Shown: positions 50,738-59,063 of the stretch, in pieces | Layout of the letters: each line of letters opens with the position of its first letter | How positions within the stretch are numbered: position 1 is the first letter of the stretch | Assembly: GCA_964542455.1 (NCBI GenBank) | Contig: CAZIUC010000004.1 | Span: 1-64,000, forward strand | Direction: 5' to 3' | DNA length: 64,000 bases | DNA from: PFJX01 sp964542455 | Lineage (GTDB): Bacteria > Pseudomonadota > Gammaproteobacteria > Burkholderiales > Thiobacillaceae | Notes under the pieces: generated by a model | What the model saw: only the letters and a program-made list of their open reading frames with translations | Database searches by the model: none | What the model was told of the DNA's origin: nothing | Made by a program: the position numbers and the translations under genes

Positions 50738-53700
50738 ATGAAATCCTTCAACCTCTCCGCCTGGTCGCTGGAGCATCCCAGCCTGGTGGCGTATTTCATG
50801 CTGGTGCTGACCCTGGGCGGCATCCTCGCCTATTTCAATCTGGGGCGTTCGGAAGACCCCGACTTCACCATCAAGGTCATGGTGGTGCGCAGTTTCTGGC
50901 CGGGGGCGACGGCGCGCGAGGTGGAACAGCAGGTCACCGACCGCATCGAGAAGAAGCTCCAGGAACTGCCCTTTCTCGACAACGTGCGCAGCTATTCCAA
51001 GCCGGGCGAGTCACTGGTGTTCGTGGAATTGCGCGATTTCACGCCGCCGAAGCAGGTGCCGGAACTCTGGTACCAGGTGCGCAAAAAGATCAACGACATC
51101 CGCCAGACCTTGCCGGCGGGCGTGCAAGGGCCGTTTCCCAATGACGAATTCGGCGACGCCTTCGGCAACGTCTTCGCCCTGACCGGCGAGGGCTACACGA
51201 TGGCCGAACTGCGCCGCCAGGCCGACCGTATCGCCCAGGAACTGCGCCGGGTGCCGGATGTGGCCAAGGTGGAACTGGTCGGCGTTCAGGACGAGCGCAT
51301 CTGGATCGAGATGTCGGCGGCCAAGCTCGCCACCCTCGGCCTCGACCCGCGCTTGATTCAGCAGACCTTGCAAGCACAGAACGCGATGACGCCGGCCGGC
51401 TTCGTCGATACCGACCACGACCGCGTCCGCATCCATGTGACCGGCAGTTTCGACAGCGTGGAGTCGATTCGCGCCATCGGCATCCGCGCCGGCGACAAGC
51501 TGTTCAAGCTGGGTGACGTGGCGAAAATTTGGCGTGGCTATGCCGATCCGCCGCAACCGCATTTCCGCTGGCGTGGGAAGGAGGCCATCGGCCTGGCGCT
51601 GTCCATGACTCGCGGCGGCAATGTGATGAATCTGGGCGAGCAGCTTCAGGCCACGACCGCGCGCCTGCGCGGCGAATTGCCGGTAGGTCTGGAACTGCGC
51701 CAGGTCGCCGATCAGCCGGCGGTGGTGAAGCGCAACATCGACGAGTTCATGAAGAGCCTGCTGGAAGCGGTCGCCATCGTCCTTGCGGTGAGCTTTCTCT
51801 TCCTCGGCCTGCGCACCGGTCTGGTGGTGGCGCTGACGATTCCCGTGGTGCTGGCGGTCACGTTCCTGTTGATGAAGCCGACGGGCATCGATTTGCAGCG
51901 TATATCCCTGGGCGCCTTGATCATCGCCCTGGGTCTGCTGGTGGACGACGCCATCATCGCCGTGGAAATGATGGTGGTGAAAATGGAGCAGGGCTGGGAG
52001 AAGTCCAAGGCGGCGGCGTTCGCCTATACCTCGACCGCTTTCCCCATGCTCACCGGCACCCTGATTACCGCCGCCGGCTTTCTGCCGGTGGGTTTCGCCA
52101 AGAGCGCGGCGGGGGAATACACCTTCTCGATTTTCGCCGTGGTGGGCATCGCCCTGTTGACCTCCTGGGTGGCGGCGGTGTTGTTCATCCCCTGGCTGGG
52201 CTCGCGCCTGTTGAATCGCGAGGCGCTGATGGCGAAGGCGGCGAAGCACGCGGGCGATCCTTACGCCTCGCCGTTCTATCGGCGTATCAAGCACATGGTG
52301 AACTGGTGCGTGGCGCATCGCTGGGTGGTGATCGGTCTGACCCTGGCGACCTTCGCGCTGGCCATCGTCGGCTTCAAACAGGGGGTGGAAAAACAGTTTT
52401 TCCCCACCACCAACCGCCCGGAACTGCTGATCGATCTGTGGCTGCCGCAGGGCGCCTCGGTCAAGGCCACGGACATCGAGGTGAAGCGGGTGGAAGCGAT
52501 GCTGGCCGGCGACCCGGAACTCAAGGGCCGCATCAGCCATTACGTGGCTTATGTGGGCATGGGCAGCGTGCGTTTCTTCCTGCCGCTGGACCCGCAGATG
52601 CCCAACGACAACTTCGCCCAGTTCGTGTTGATGACCACCGATCTGAAGGCGCGCGAGGCGGTGAAGGCGCGTCTGGAACAGCGTCTTGCCCGTGAATTTA
52701 CCGGCTTGCGCGGGCGCGTGCTGCGGCTGGAAAACGGTCCGCCGGTGGGCTTCCCGGTGCAATTCCGGGTGAGCGGCCACGACCCGGACACCCTGCGCGC
52801 CATCGCCGGCGAGGTGGCGGCGGTGATGCGCGCCCATCCCTATGCCAAGGACGTGCATTTCGATTGGAACGAGCGCATCAAACAGGTTCGCCTGAATGTC
52901 GATCAGGACAAGGCGCGCGCGCTGGGCATCAGCTCGCAGGAGTTGTCGCTGATCGTCAACAACCTGCTCAACGGCGTCGCCATCACGCAATTTCGCGAGG
53001 GCGACCAGTTGATCGATGTGATGGGCCGGGCGGAAGGACTGGAGCGCAATCGTCTGTCGCAACTCGCCGACTTGCAGGTGCATACTCGCGACGGCCGTTT
53101 CGTGCCGTTGTCGCAGATCGCCACCCTCACCCCGGAACTGGAGGAGGGGTTGATCTGGCGGCGCGACCGTCTGCCCACCATTACGGTGCGTTGCGACCTG
53201 CGCGAAGGCATCCAGGCGCCCACCGTGACCGCCGCCATCGATCCGAAGCTGGATACCCTGCGCGCGAAACTGCCACCAGGCTACCGCATCGACATCGGCG
53301 GCACGGCGGAGAAGTCGGGCCACGCGGAGAACTCCATCCGCACCGTGTTTCCGCTGGCCATCATCGTGGTGGTGACCCTATTGATGATCCAGTTGCAAAG
53401 TTTCCAGCGCACCTTGCTGGTGCTGCTCACAGCGCCGCTGGGGATGATCGGCGTCACCGCCTCGTTGCTCCTGTTTCACGCGCCGTTCGGCTTTGTCGCG
53501 CAACTCGGGGTGATCGCGCTGTTCGGCATGATCATGCGCAACTCGGTGATTCTGGTGGACCAGATCGAACAGGACATCGCCGCCGGCCACGCCGTCTGGG
53601 ACGCCATCGTCGGCGCCACCGTGCGCCGCTTCCGGCCGATCATGCTGACCGCCATGGCGGCGATCCTGGCCATGATTCCGCTGACCCGCAGCGTGTTCTG

Positions 53701-53836
53701 GGGGCCGATGGCCACCGCCATCATGGGTGGCCTGTTCATCGCCACCCTGCTCACCCTGCTGTTCCTGCCGGCCCTGTACGCCGCCTGGTTCCGGGTGCGG
53801 CCCCCGGAGGGCGCGGGGTACAATCCCGCGCATTGA
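50738..53836 (+). CDS. RND efflux pump, inner-membrane transporter, pump 3
   Basis: The 1032-residue protein begins MKSFNLSAWSLEHPSLVAYF and reads NLGRSEDPDFTIKVMVV, a branch of RND pumps distinct from pumps 1 and 2. The paired aspartates are in LGLLVDDAIIAVEMMVVKME. The second bundle has VIALFGMIMRNSVILVDQIEQD, with Arg-Asn where many HAE pumps have Lys-Asn. The ABC exporter upstream and tolC downstream could supply or share partners. Substrate unknown. Confidence 0.93.
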   Translation: MKSFNLSAWSLEHPSLVAYFMLVLTLGGILAYFNLGRSEDPDFTIKVMVVRSFWPGATAREVEQQVTDRIEKKLQELPFLDNVRSYSKPGESLVFVELRDFTPPKQVPELWYQVRKKINDIRQTLPAGVQGPFPNDEFGDAFGNVFALTGEGYTMAELRRQADRIAQELRRVPDVAKVELVGVQDERIWIEMSAAKLATLGLDPRLIQQTLQAQNAMTPAGFVDTDHDRVRIHVTGSFDSVESIRAIGIRAGDKLFKLGDVAKIWRGYADPPQPHFRWRGKEAIGLALSMTRGGNVMNLGEQLQATTARLRGELPVGLELRQVADQPAVVKRNIDEFMKSLLEAVAIVLAVSFLFLGLRTGLVVALTIPVVLAVTFLLMKPTGIDLQRISLGALIIALGLLVDDAIIAVEMMVVKMEQGWEKSKAAAFAYTSTAFPMLTGTLITAAGFLPVGFAKSAAGEYTFSIFAVVGIALLTSWVAAVLFIPWLGSRLLNREALMAKAAKHAGDPYASPFYRRIKHMVNWCVAHRWVVIGLTLATFALAIVGFKQGVEKQFFPTTNRPELLIDLWLPQGASVKATDIEVKRVEAMLAGDPELKGRISHYVAYVGMGSVRFFLPLDPQMPNDNFAQFVLMTTDLKAREAVKARLEQRLAREFTGLRGRVLRLENGPPVGFPVQFRVSGHDPDTLRAIAGEVAAVMRAHPYAKDVHFDWNERIKQVRLNVDQDKARALGISSQELSLIVNNLLNGVAITQFREGDQLIDVMGRAEGLERNRLSQLADLQVHTRDGRFVPLSQIATLTPELEEGLIWRRDRLPTITVRCDLREGIQAPTVTAAIDPKLDTLRAKLPPGYRIDIGGTAEKSGHAENSIRTVFPLAIIVVVTLLMIQLQSFQRTLLVLLTAPLGMIGVTASLLLFHAPFGFVAQLGVIALFGMIMRNSVILVDQIEQDIAAGHAVWDAIVGATVRRFRPIMLTAMAAILAMIPLTRSVFWGPMATAIMGGLFIATLLTLLFLPALYAAWFRVRPPEGAGYNPAH

Positions 53837-53861
53837 ATTGGATACGTTTTCTGGAGCTGTC

Positions 53862-54515
53862 ATGGATTACGAACAGGCACGTTTCAACATGATCGAGCAG
53901 CAAATCCGCCCCTGGGAAGTGCTGGACCCCAAGGTGCTCGATCTGTTGTTGAAGGTGAAACGCGAGGACTTCGTTCCCACGCTGTATCAATCGCTGGCCT
54001 TCGTCGATATGGGTATTCCCCTGGGCCATGGCGAAACGATGTGGGCGCCGGTGATCGAGGCGCGCGCGTTGCAGGCCGTTCAGGTCAAAGCCACTGACCG
54101 GGTGCTGGAAATCGGCACCGGCAGCGGCTATTTCACCGCGCTGCTGGCCGCCCAGGCGGATCTTGTGGTTACGGTGGAGCTGCGCGCCGATCTGCGCGAG
54201 GAAGCGGAAAAGCGTTTTCACGCGCACGGCCTGAGCAACATCCAGACCCGCCTCGGCGATGGCGCCCGCGACTGGATCATCGACGGCCATTTCGACGTGA
54301 TCGTTCTGACCGGCTCGGTTCCCCTGCTGCCCGAGGCTTATCTGAAACGCCTCAATCCCGGTGGGCGCCTGTTCGCCATCGTCGGTGAAGGCCCGGCGAT
54401 GTCGGCCACTTTGGTCACCTGCGCGAAACCCGGCGTCTACCGTACCGACTCACTCTTCGAGACGGTCAGCAAAACCTTGGTGAACGCCGCCGAACCGGAA
54501 CGTTTCGTGTTCTGA
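53862..54515 (+). CDS. Pcm-like methyltransferase, altered active-site motif
   Basis: ATG 53862, after CTGGAGC, gives 217 residues with the fold of protein-L-isoaspartate O-methyltransferase. Motif I is VLEIGTGSGYFTALLA, and FDVIVLTGSVPLLPE is the later sheet. The substrate motif that reads TISAP (or TISQP) in true Pcm is TMWAP here (GHGETMWAPVIEARAL), so the catalytic serine is replaced by tryptophan. Isoaspartate repair is therefore doubtful. It lies before the rhodanese and tolC genes. Confidence 0.82.
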   Translation: MDYEQARFNMIEQQIRPWEVLDPKVLDLLLKVKREDFVPTLYQSLAFVDMGIPLGHGETMWAPVIEARALQAVQVKATDRVLEIGTGSGYFTALLAAQADLVVTVELRADLREEAEKRFHAHGLSNIQTRLGDGARDWIIDGHFDVIVLTGSVPLLPEAYLKRLNPGGRLFAIVGEGPAMSATLVTCAKPGVYRTDSLFETVSKTLVNAAEPERFVF

Positions 54516-54674
54516 GGGCCTGTTCATGGATAACCTGGACAATTATGGGTGTGCTGGCGGGATGCGATGCAAGTCGCCGGTTGCGCCGCATGGCCATTCC
54601 CTGCAAGCAACCGGCAACGCCGCAGCGCGCCCGCCAGCGCGGCCAGAATGTTCGAGTTATTCATGAACAGGCCC
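54516..54674. mobile_element. 159-bp MITE-like element with 19-bp terminal inverted repeats
   Basis: Ends are GGGCCTGTTCATGGATAAC and GTTATTCATGAACAGGCCC, inverse with one mismatch. The interior has a GCTGGCGGG/CCCGCCAGC pairing. No transposase is encoded. It begins directly after the pcm-like stop and ends five bases before the rhodanese start, so it forms that gene's leader. No target duplication could be identified. Confidence 0.72.
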
Positions 54675-54679
54675 TAATC

Positions 54680-55003
54680 ATGCAAACTTTGCGCCCCGCT
54701 GAACTCAAGTCCTGGCTGGACGATCCAGCGCGCCCCAAGCCCTTGCTTCTGGACGTGCGCGAAGGCTGGGAATACGAACGCTGCCATCTCGACGGGGTGA
54801 CGCTGCTGCCCATGAGCAGCATCCAGACCCGACTGGGGGAACTCGACCCGAACCGCGAGACGGTGGTTATTTGCCATCATGGCGTGCGCAGCTTTCATGT
54901 CGCGCGCTTCCTGGAAGCCAATGGCTTCAGCAATGTGATCAACCTGACCGGCGGCGTTGATGCCTGGGCCAAGGAAGTCGATCGCACCATGCCCACTTAC
55001 TGA
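54680..55003 (+). CDS. Single-domain rhodanese-like sulfurtransferase
   Basis: ATG 54680 gives 107 residues. The fold reads PLLLDVREGWEYERCHLDG and the active loop is VVICHHGVRSFHVARFL, with the persulfide cysteine and a GlpE-like six-residue loop. NLTGGVDAWAKEVD closes the domain. It probably transfers sulfane sulfur in the cytoplasm. The leader derives from a MITE-like element and lacks a good ribosome-binding site. The pcm/rhodanese/tolC order is shared by many betaproteobacteria. Confidence 0.92.
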   Translation: MQTLRPAELKSWLDDPARPKPLLLDVREGWEYERCHLDGVTLLPMSSIQTRLGELDPNRETVVICHHGVRSFHVARFLEANGFSNVINLTGGVDAWAKEVDRTMPTY

Positions 55004-55015
55004 GTTGAATCCATC

Positions 55016-56329
55016 ATGCGCCTGACCCTGTTAACCGTCGCCCTGGCCTGTCTTACCCAGGTTGCCTTGGGCGCCAATCTGAGTTCGATCTATCAGCTCG
55101 CCCGCGATAACGACGCCATCTATGCCGCCGCGCAGGAAGCCTACAAGGCCGGCCTGGAAAAACTGCCGCAGGGCAAAGCCCTGTTGCGGCCGACGATCAA
55201 TCTCTCCGCCAACATCAATCACACCGATACCCAATCCAGCATCGCGGGGTACTCAAAGACCTCCGATCCCTATGGTTACAGCCTCTCTTTGACTCAACCG
55301 CTTTATCGCAAACAGAACCTGGAAAGCTACGAACAGGCCAAATTGCAGGTATTGCAGGCGGAACAGCAACTGAAAGTGGCGGAACAGGATTTGCAGTTGC
55401 GTGTGGCCAAGGCCTATTTCGACGTGTTGCAGGCCCAGGATGTGCTCGCCACCGCGCGCTCCCAGAAACAGGCTTATGCCGAGCAACTGGCGCAAGCACG
55501 CAAGAGTTTCGAGGTGGGGGCCGCCACCATCACCGACACCCATGAGGCGCAGGCACGTTACGACCTCACCACAGCGCAGGAAATCGCCGGGCAAAACGAC
55601 CTGGAAGTGAAAAAACGCGCCCTGGAAAAAATCGTCAACCAGGAGGCGCCGACACTCGCCTTGCTCGATGGACAAGCCAAGATGCGGCTGCCCGAGCCCA
55701 ACAACATGGACGCCTGGGTCAAGCAGGCGGAAGCCGACAGCCTCGCCGTGGCGCTGGGCCGCACCGCGCAGGAAACCGCGCGGCGCGAAGTTGACAAACA
55801 GAAGGGCGGCCATATGCCCACGCTCGACCTGAAAGCCAGTTACAGCGATAACCGCGGCCAATCGTTGGCGACGCTTTCCAATGTGGCCACCCAGACCGGC
55901 ACCATTGGCCTGGAATTCGTCCTGCCCCTCTACCAGGGGGGCGCCACCAGTTCGCGGGTACGGGAAGCTTCCGCCAACCTGGAAAAAGCGCGCCACGAAC
56001 TCGACAACGCGCGCCGCCAGGCCACCCTGGACGCGCGCCAGGCCTATCTCGGCGTGCTTTCCGGCAACGCCCAGGTGCAAGCCCTGGAGCAGGCCCTGGT
56101 TTCCAGCGAAGCGCAGCTCAGATCGACCAAGCTGGGCCTGGAAGTCGGTGTGCGCACCCGTGTCGACGTGCTCAACGCCCAGCAACAGCTCTACACCACC
56201 CGCAAGGATCTTGCCGCCGCCCGCTATCAGACCCTGATCGCCGGCCTGACCCTGAAAGCCGCCGCCGGCAGCCTCACCGAGGCCGACCTGAAAGCGTTGG
56301 ACGCGTTGCTGCAGGAAGGGAAGAAGTAA
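55016..56329 (+). CDS. tolC: TolC-family outer-membrane channel
   Basis: The 437-residue protein has a signal peptide (MRLTLLTVALACLTQVALG) and two OEP repeats. Each has long coiled helices (QAKLQVLQAEQQLKVAEQDLQLRVAKAYFDVLQAQD, read in parts, and VREASANLEKARHELDNARRQATLDARQAYLGVL) and beta-strand text (YGYSLSLTQPLYRK, TIGLEFVLPLYQGG). It lies 12 bases after the rhodanese gene and downstream of the ABC and RND exporters, and is the likely exit channel for them. TolC also serves type I secretion. Confidence 0.93.
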   Translation: MRLTLLTVALACLTQVALGANLSSIYQLARDNDAIYAAAQEAYKAGLEKLPQGKALLRPTINLSANINHTDTQSSIAGYSKTSDPYGYSLSLTQPLYRKQNLESYEQAKLQVLQAEQQLKVAEQDLQLRVAKAYFDVLQAQDVLATARSQKQAYAEQLAQARKSFEVGAATITDTHEAQARYDLTTAQEIAGQNDLEVKKRALEKIVNQEAPTLALLDGQAKMRLPEPNNMDAWVKQAEADSLAVALGRTAQETARREVDKQKGGHMPTLDLKASYSDNRGQSLATLSNVATQTGTIGLEFVLPLYQGGATSSRVREASANLEKARHELDNARRQATLDARQAYLGVLSGNAQVQALEQALVSSEAQLRSTKLGLEVGVRTRVDVLNAQQQLYTTRKDLAAARYQTLIAGLTLKAAAGSLTEADLKALDALLQEGKK

Positions 56330-56347
56330 CAGCGTAGTTCGGCCCGC

Positions 56348-56529
56348 GTAGGTCAGGTTGGCGCGCGGCGACTACCTGACGATTGTCCTGAAAGCCATGT
56401 AGCGCAGGCTTCCAGCCTGCTCAGCCCGCGTAGGTCAGGTTGACTCGCGGCGACTACTTGGCGATTGTCCGTCTAACTGAATTGAGAGGTTGGACCGTCA
56501 GGTAGCGATAGAGCCGCAACCTGACCTAC
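56348..56529. repeat. Nested GTAG repeats after tolC (half copy, REP unit, full copy B)
   Basis: A half element GTAGGTCAGGTTGGCGCGCG starts at 56348. A single REP-type unit GTAGCGCAGGCTTCCAGCC lies at 56399-56420. A full 100-bp inverted repeat with GTAGGTCAGGTTG and CAACCTGACCTAC ends lies at 56430-56529, closely matching the copy at 39410. The layout suggests one element landed in or beside another. No gene is seen in the tolC-waaA gap (56330-56646). Confidence 0.85.
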
Positions 56530-56532
56530 AGC

Positions 56533-56619
56533 GGGGTTTATCCGCGCGCGGGGCGTGGCGGTTCCGGCCATGGCCATGCCGGACGGCCAGAAGGGGTTTT
56601 CCCGCGCGCGGGGCGTGGC
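56533..56619. repeat. 27-bp direct repeats spaced by 60 bp
   Basis: Two units reading GGGGTTT(A/T)(T/C)CCGCGCGCG then GGGCGTGGC lie at 56533-56559 and 56593-56619, with 25 of 27 bases identical. Between them is GGCCATGGCCATGCCGGACGGCC, itself partly palindromic. Possibly a further small repeat family downstream of waaA. Confidence 0.6.
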
Positions 56620-56646
56620 TCGGATGCGACGCGGCGGAATCCGGGT

Positions 56647-57987
56647 TTACAAGTTCCGCTCCAGCATCTCCATCACCCGCTCCGTCGCCCCCCGATTCGC
56701 CGCCGCGAAGCGTAGACCGGCATCCCGCATCCGCTCGCGCGCGAGCGGATCGCGAAATAGCGCCGACACCGCTTGCGCCAGTTCTCCCGCATCCGCCACC
56801 CGCAGCGCCGCGCCGCAAGCCACCGCTTGTTCCGTCGCCTCCGCGAAATTCCAGGTATGCGGCCCGATCAGGGCCGGACAGCCCGCCGCCGCCGCTTCGA
56901 TCAGATTCTGCCCGCCCAGCGGCAACAGGCTGCCGCCGATATAAGCGAGATCGGCCGCCGCGTAATAAGCCGCCAGTTCACCCATGCTGTCGCCGAGGAA
57001 GATGCGGGTATCGGGTTGCAGCGGCTGGTTCGTGCCGCGCCGCACATAAGCCAGCTTTCGCTCTTCCAAAAGCTTTGCAACTACCTCAAAGCGTTGCGGG
57101 TGGCGCGGCACCAGCACCAGCAAGAGGCCGGGAATTGTCGATGTAACCGTCGCGCAGCGACGCTCGACGCTCCCCTCTCCCCCCGGGAGAGGGGCTGGGG
57201 GTGAGGGAGCGGGCGTGGCGGCAAGACCACCCAGCGCGTCGAGCAGCAGGGCTTCTTCGCCCTCGCGGGTACTGGCGGCGAGAAACACGAAGCGGCCGGC
57301 GAACATTGCCCGCAAAGCGCGCGCGCGTTCCACGCTATCCGTCGGCGCGGTCACATCGAACTTCACATTGCCACTGACCGCCACGTCCACTGCGCCCAGT
57401 TCCCGCAGACGCCTCGCATCGTTCTCCGTCTGCGCCGCGATGCCCGCCAGGCCGCGCAATGCCGGTGCCGTCAGGGCGCGGAAGCGCGCATAGCCGCGCG
57501 CCGATTTCTCCGACAGGCGCGCATTCACCAGAAACAGGGGAATGCCCCGCCGCGCGCAGGCGGCATAAAGATTCGGCCAGATTTCCGTCTCCATGATCAC
57601 GCCCATGACCGGCCGCGCGCGGCGCAGGAACAACCAGACCAGGGGCGGGAAATCATAGGGCAGATAACATTGGATGACAGAGTCGCCGAACAACTCCCTG
57701 CCAGTTTCCCGCCCGGTCGGGGTGGCATGGGTGAGCAGGATGGCGTGACTGGGATGGCGTGCCTTGAGTGCCTTGACCAGTGGCGCGGCGGCGCGGGTTT
57801 CGCCCACCGACACGGCATGAAGCCAGATCAGCGGTTGTCGATTTGGCGTAATGGGCACGAAACCAAGCCGTTCACCCCAGTACCGTAAATACTCCGGTTG
57901 TCGCCGTGCGCGGCGTAGCAGGTGGAGAAAGGCAAAGGGCAGGAGTGCGATCCAGACCAGGGAATAGAGCAGGCGCATGGGCGGCAT
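56647..57987 (-). CDS. waaA: 3-deoxy-D-manno-octulosonate (Kdo) transferase WaaA
   Basis: The 446-residue membrane-associated glycosyltransferase has an N-terminal anchor (LLYSLVWIALLPFAFLHLL). The GT30 text follows: IWLHAVSVGETRAAAPL, ILLTHATPTGRETG, VMETEIWPNL and AYIGGSLLPLGGQNLIEAAAAG. It transfers Kdo from CMP-Kdo to lipid IVA. About residues 258-280 (SPPAPLPGGEGSVERR and following) are encoded by an in-frame 40-bp palindrome (57170-57209) and its flank, adding an extra loop between the domains. Starts at 57987 or 57978 are both possible. Confidence 0.93.
   Translation of the reverse strand: MPPMRLLYSLVWIALLPFAFLHLLRRARRQPEYLRYWGERLGFVPITPNRQPLIWLHAVSVGETRAAAPLVKALKARHPSHAILLTHATPTGRETGRELFGDSVIQCYLPYDFPPLVWLFLRRARPVMGVIMETEIWPNLYAACARRGIPLFLVNARLSEKSARGYARFRALTAPALRGLAGIAAQTENDARRLRELGAVDVAVSGNVKFDVTAPTDSVERARALRAMFAGRFVFLAASTREGEEALLLDALGGLAATPAPSPPAPLPGGEGSVERRCATVTSTIPGLLLVLVPRHPQRFEVVAKLLEERKLAYVRRGTNQPLQPDTRIFLGDSMGELAAYYAAADLAYIGGSLLPLGGQNLIEAAAAGCPALIGPHTWNFAEATEQAVACGAALRVADAGELAQAVSALFRDPLARERMRDAGLRFAAANRGATERVMEMLERNL
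57170..57209. repeat. C/G-rich 40-bp palindrome inside waaA
   Basis: CTCCCCTCTCCCCCCGGGAG followed by AGGGGCTGGGGGTGAGGGAG matches the valS and pump 3 copies in inverse orientation. The flank GCGCAGCGACGCTCGACGC resembles the flank of the 50691 copy (GCGCAAGCGTCGCTCC), so the mobile unit may be longer than 40 bp. It keeps the waaA frame open. Confidence 0.87.
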
Positions 57988-58051
57988 TCTAGCGATATGG
58001 GCGGTACAAACCGCATGTTAGAATCCGCGCGTTTATTCAGGGATGAACGTA

Positions 58052-59059
58052 ATGAAAGTGCTCGTCACCGGCGCCGCAGGCTTTATCGGTATGCATGTCG
58101 CGCAAATTCTTCTCAAGCGTGGTGATGAGGTCGTCGGCATCGACAACCTCAACGATTACTACGATCCCAAGCTCAAGCTGGCGCGCCTGGAACAGCTCAA
58201 GCCCTACCCCAATTTCAAGTTCGTGCGTGGCGATATCTCCGACCGGGTGACGGTGGAAGACCTGTTCGCCGCCGAGAAATTCAACAAGGTCATCAACCTC
58301 GCAGCGCAGCCCGGCGTGCGCTACTCGCTGAAGAATCCCTACGTCTACATCCAGACCAACCTGGTCGGCTTCGGCAATCTGCTGGAAGGCTGTCGCCACA
58401 ACGGCGTCGAGCACTTCGTCTATGCCAGCAGCTCCAGCGTCTACGGTGCCAACACCCGCATGCCCTTCTCGGTGCATGACAACGTCGATCACCCGGTCAG
58501 CCTCTACGCGGCAAGCAAGAAGGCCAACGAGTTGATGGCTCATACCTACAGCCATCTCTACGGTCTGCCCACCACCGGCCTACGCTACTTCACGGTCTAC
58601 GGCCCCTGGGGGCGCCCCGATATGTCGCCCTGGCTATTCACCAGCGCCATCCTGGAAGGCCGCACCATCGACGTGTTCAACATGGGCAAGATGCAGCGCG
58701 ACTTCACTTACGTGGATGACATCGCCGAAGGCACCGTGCGAGTGCTGGATAAAATCGCCACCCCCAACCCGGACTTCACCACCGACGCGCCCGATCCCGG
58801 CACCAGCTATGCGCCTTACCGCGTCTACAACATCGGCAACCACCAGCCGGTGGAACTGATGACCTTCATCAAGACCATCGAAGATTCCCTCGGCCAGGAA
58901 GCGAAAAAGAACTTTCTGCCGATGCAACCCGGCGATGTGGTGGCGACTTATGCCAATGTCGACGATCTCAAGCGGGATGTGGGCTTCGAGCCGAAGACGG
59001 AACTGGCGGTGGGGATTGCGAATTGGACGAGGTGGTATCGCGAGTACACAAAGCAGTAA
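58052..59059 (+). CDS. NAD-dependent sugar epimerase, UDP-glucuronate 4-epimerase-like
   Basis: ATG 58052, with CAGGGA eight bases upstream, gives 335 residues. The extended SDR motifs are VTGAAGFIGMHVA, the catalytic SSSSVYGANTRMPF, the YxxxK motif (LYAASKKANE) and RYFTVYGPWGRPDM. The closest familiar group is UDP-glucuronate 4-epimerase (GalE/CapI-like), giving UDP-galacturonate for surface polysaccharide. An alternative start is ATG 58043. It is the first gene of the sugar cassette, divergent from waaA. Confidence 0.9.
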   Translation: MKVLVTGAAGFIGMHVAQILLKRGDEVVGIDNLNDYYDPKLKLARLEQLKPYPNFKFVRGDISDRVTVEDLFAAEKFNKVINLAAQPGVRYSLKNPYVYIQTNLVGFGNLLEGCRHNGVEHFVYASSSSVYGANTRMPFSVHDNVDHPVSLYAASKKANELMAHTYSHLYGLPTTGLRYFTVYGPWGRPDMSPWLFTSAILEGRTIDVFNMGKMQRDFTYVDDIAEGTVRVLDKIATPNPDFTTDAPDPGTSYAPYRVYNIGNHQPVELMTFIKTIEDSLGQEAKKNFLPMQPGDVVATYANVDDLKRDVGFEPKTELAVGIANWTRWYREYTKQ

Positions 59060-59063
59060 TGCC

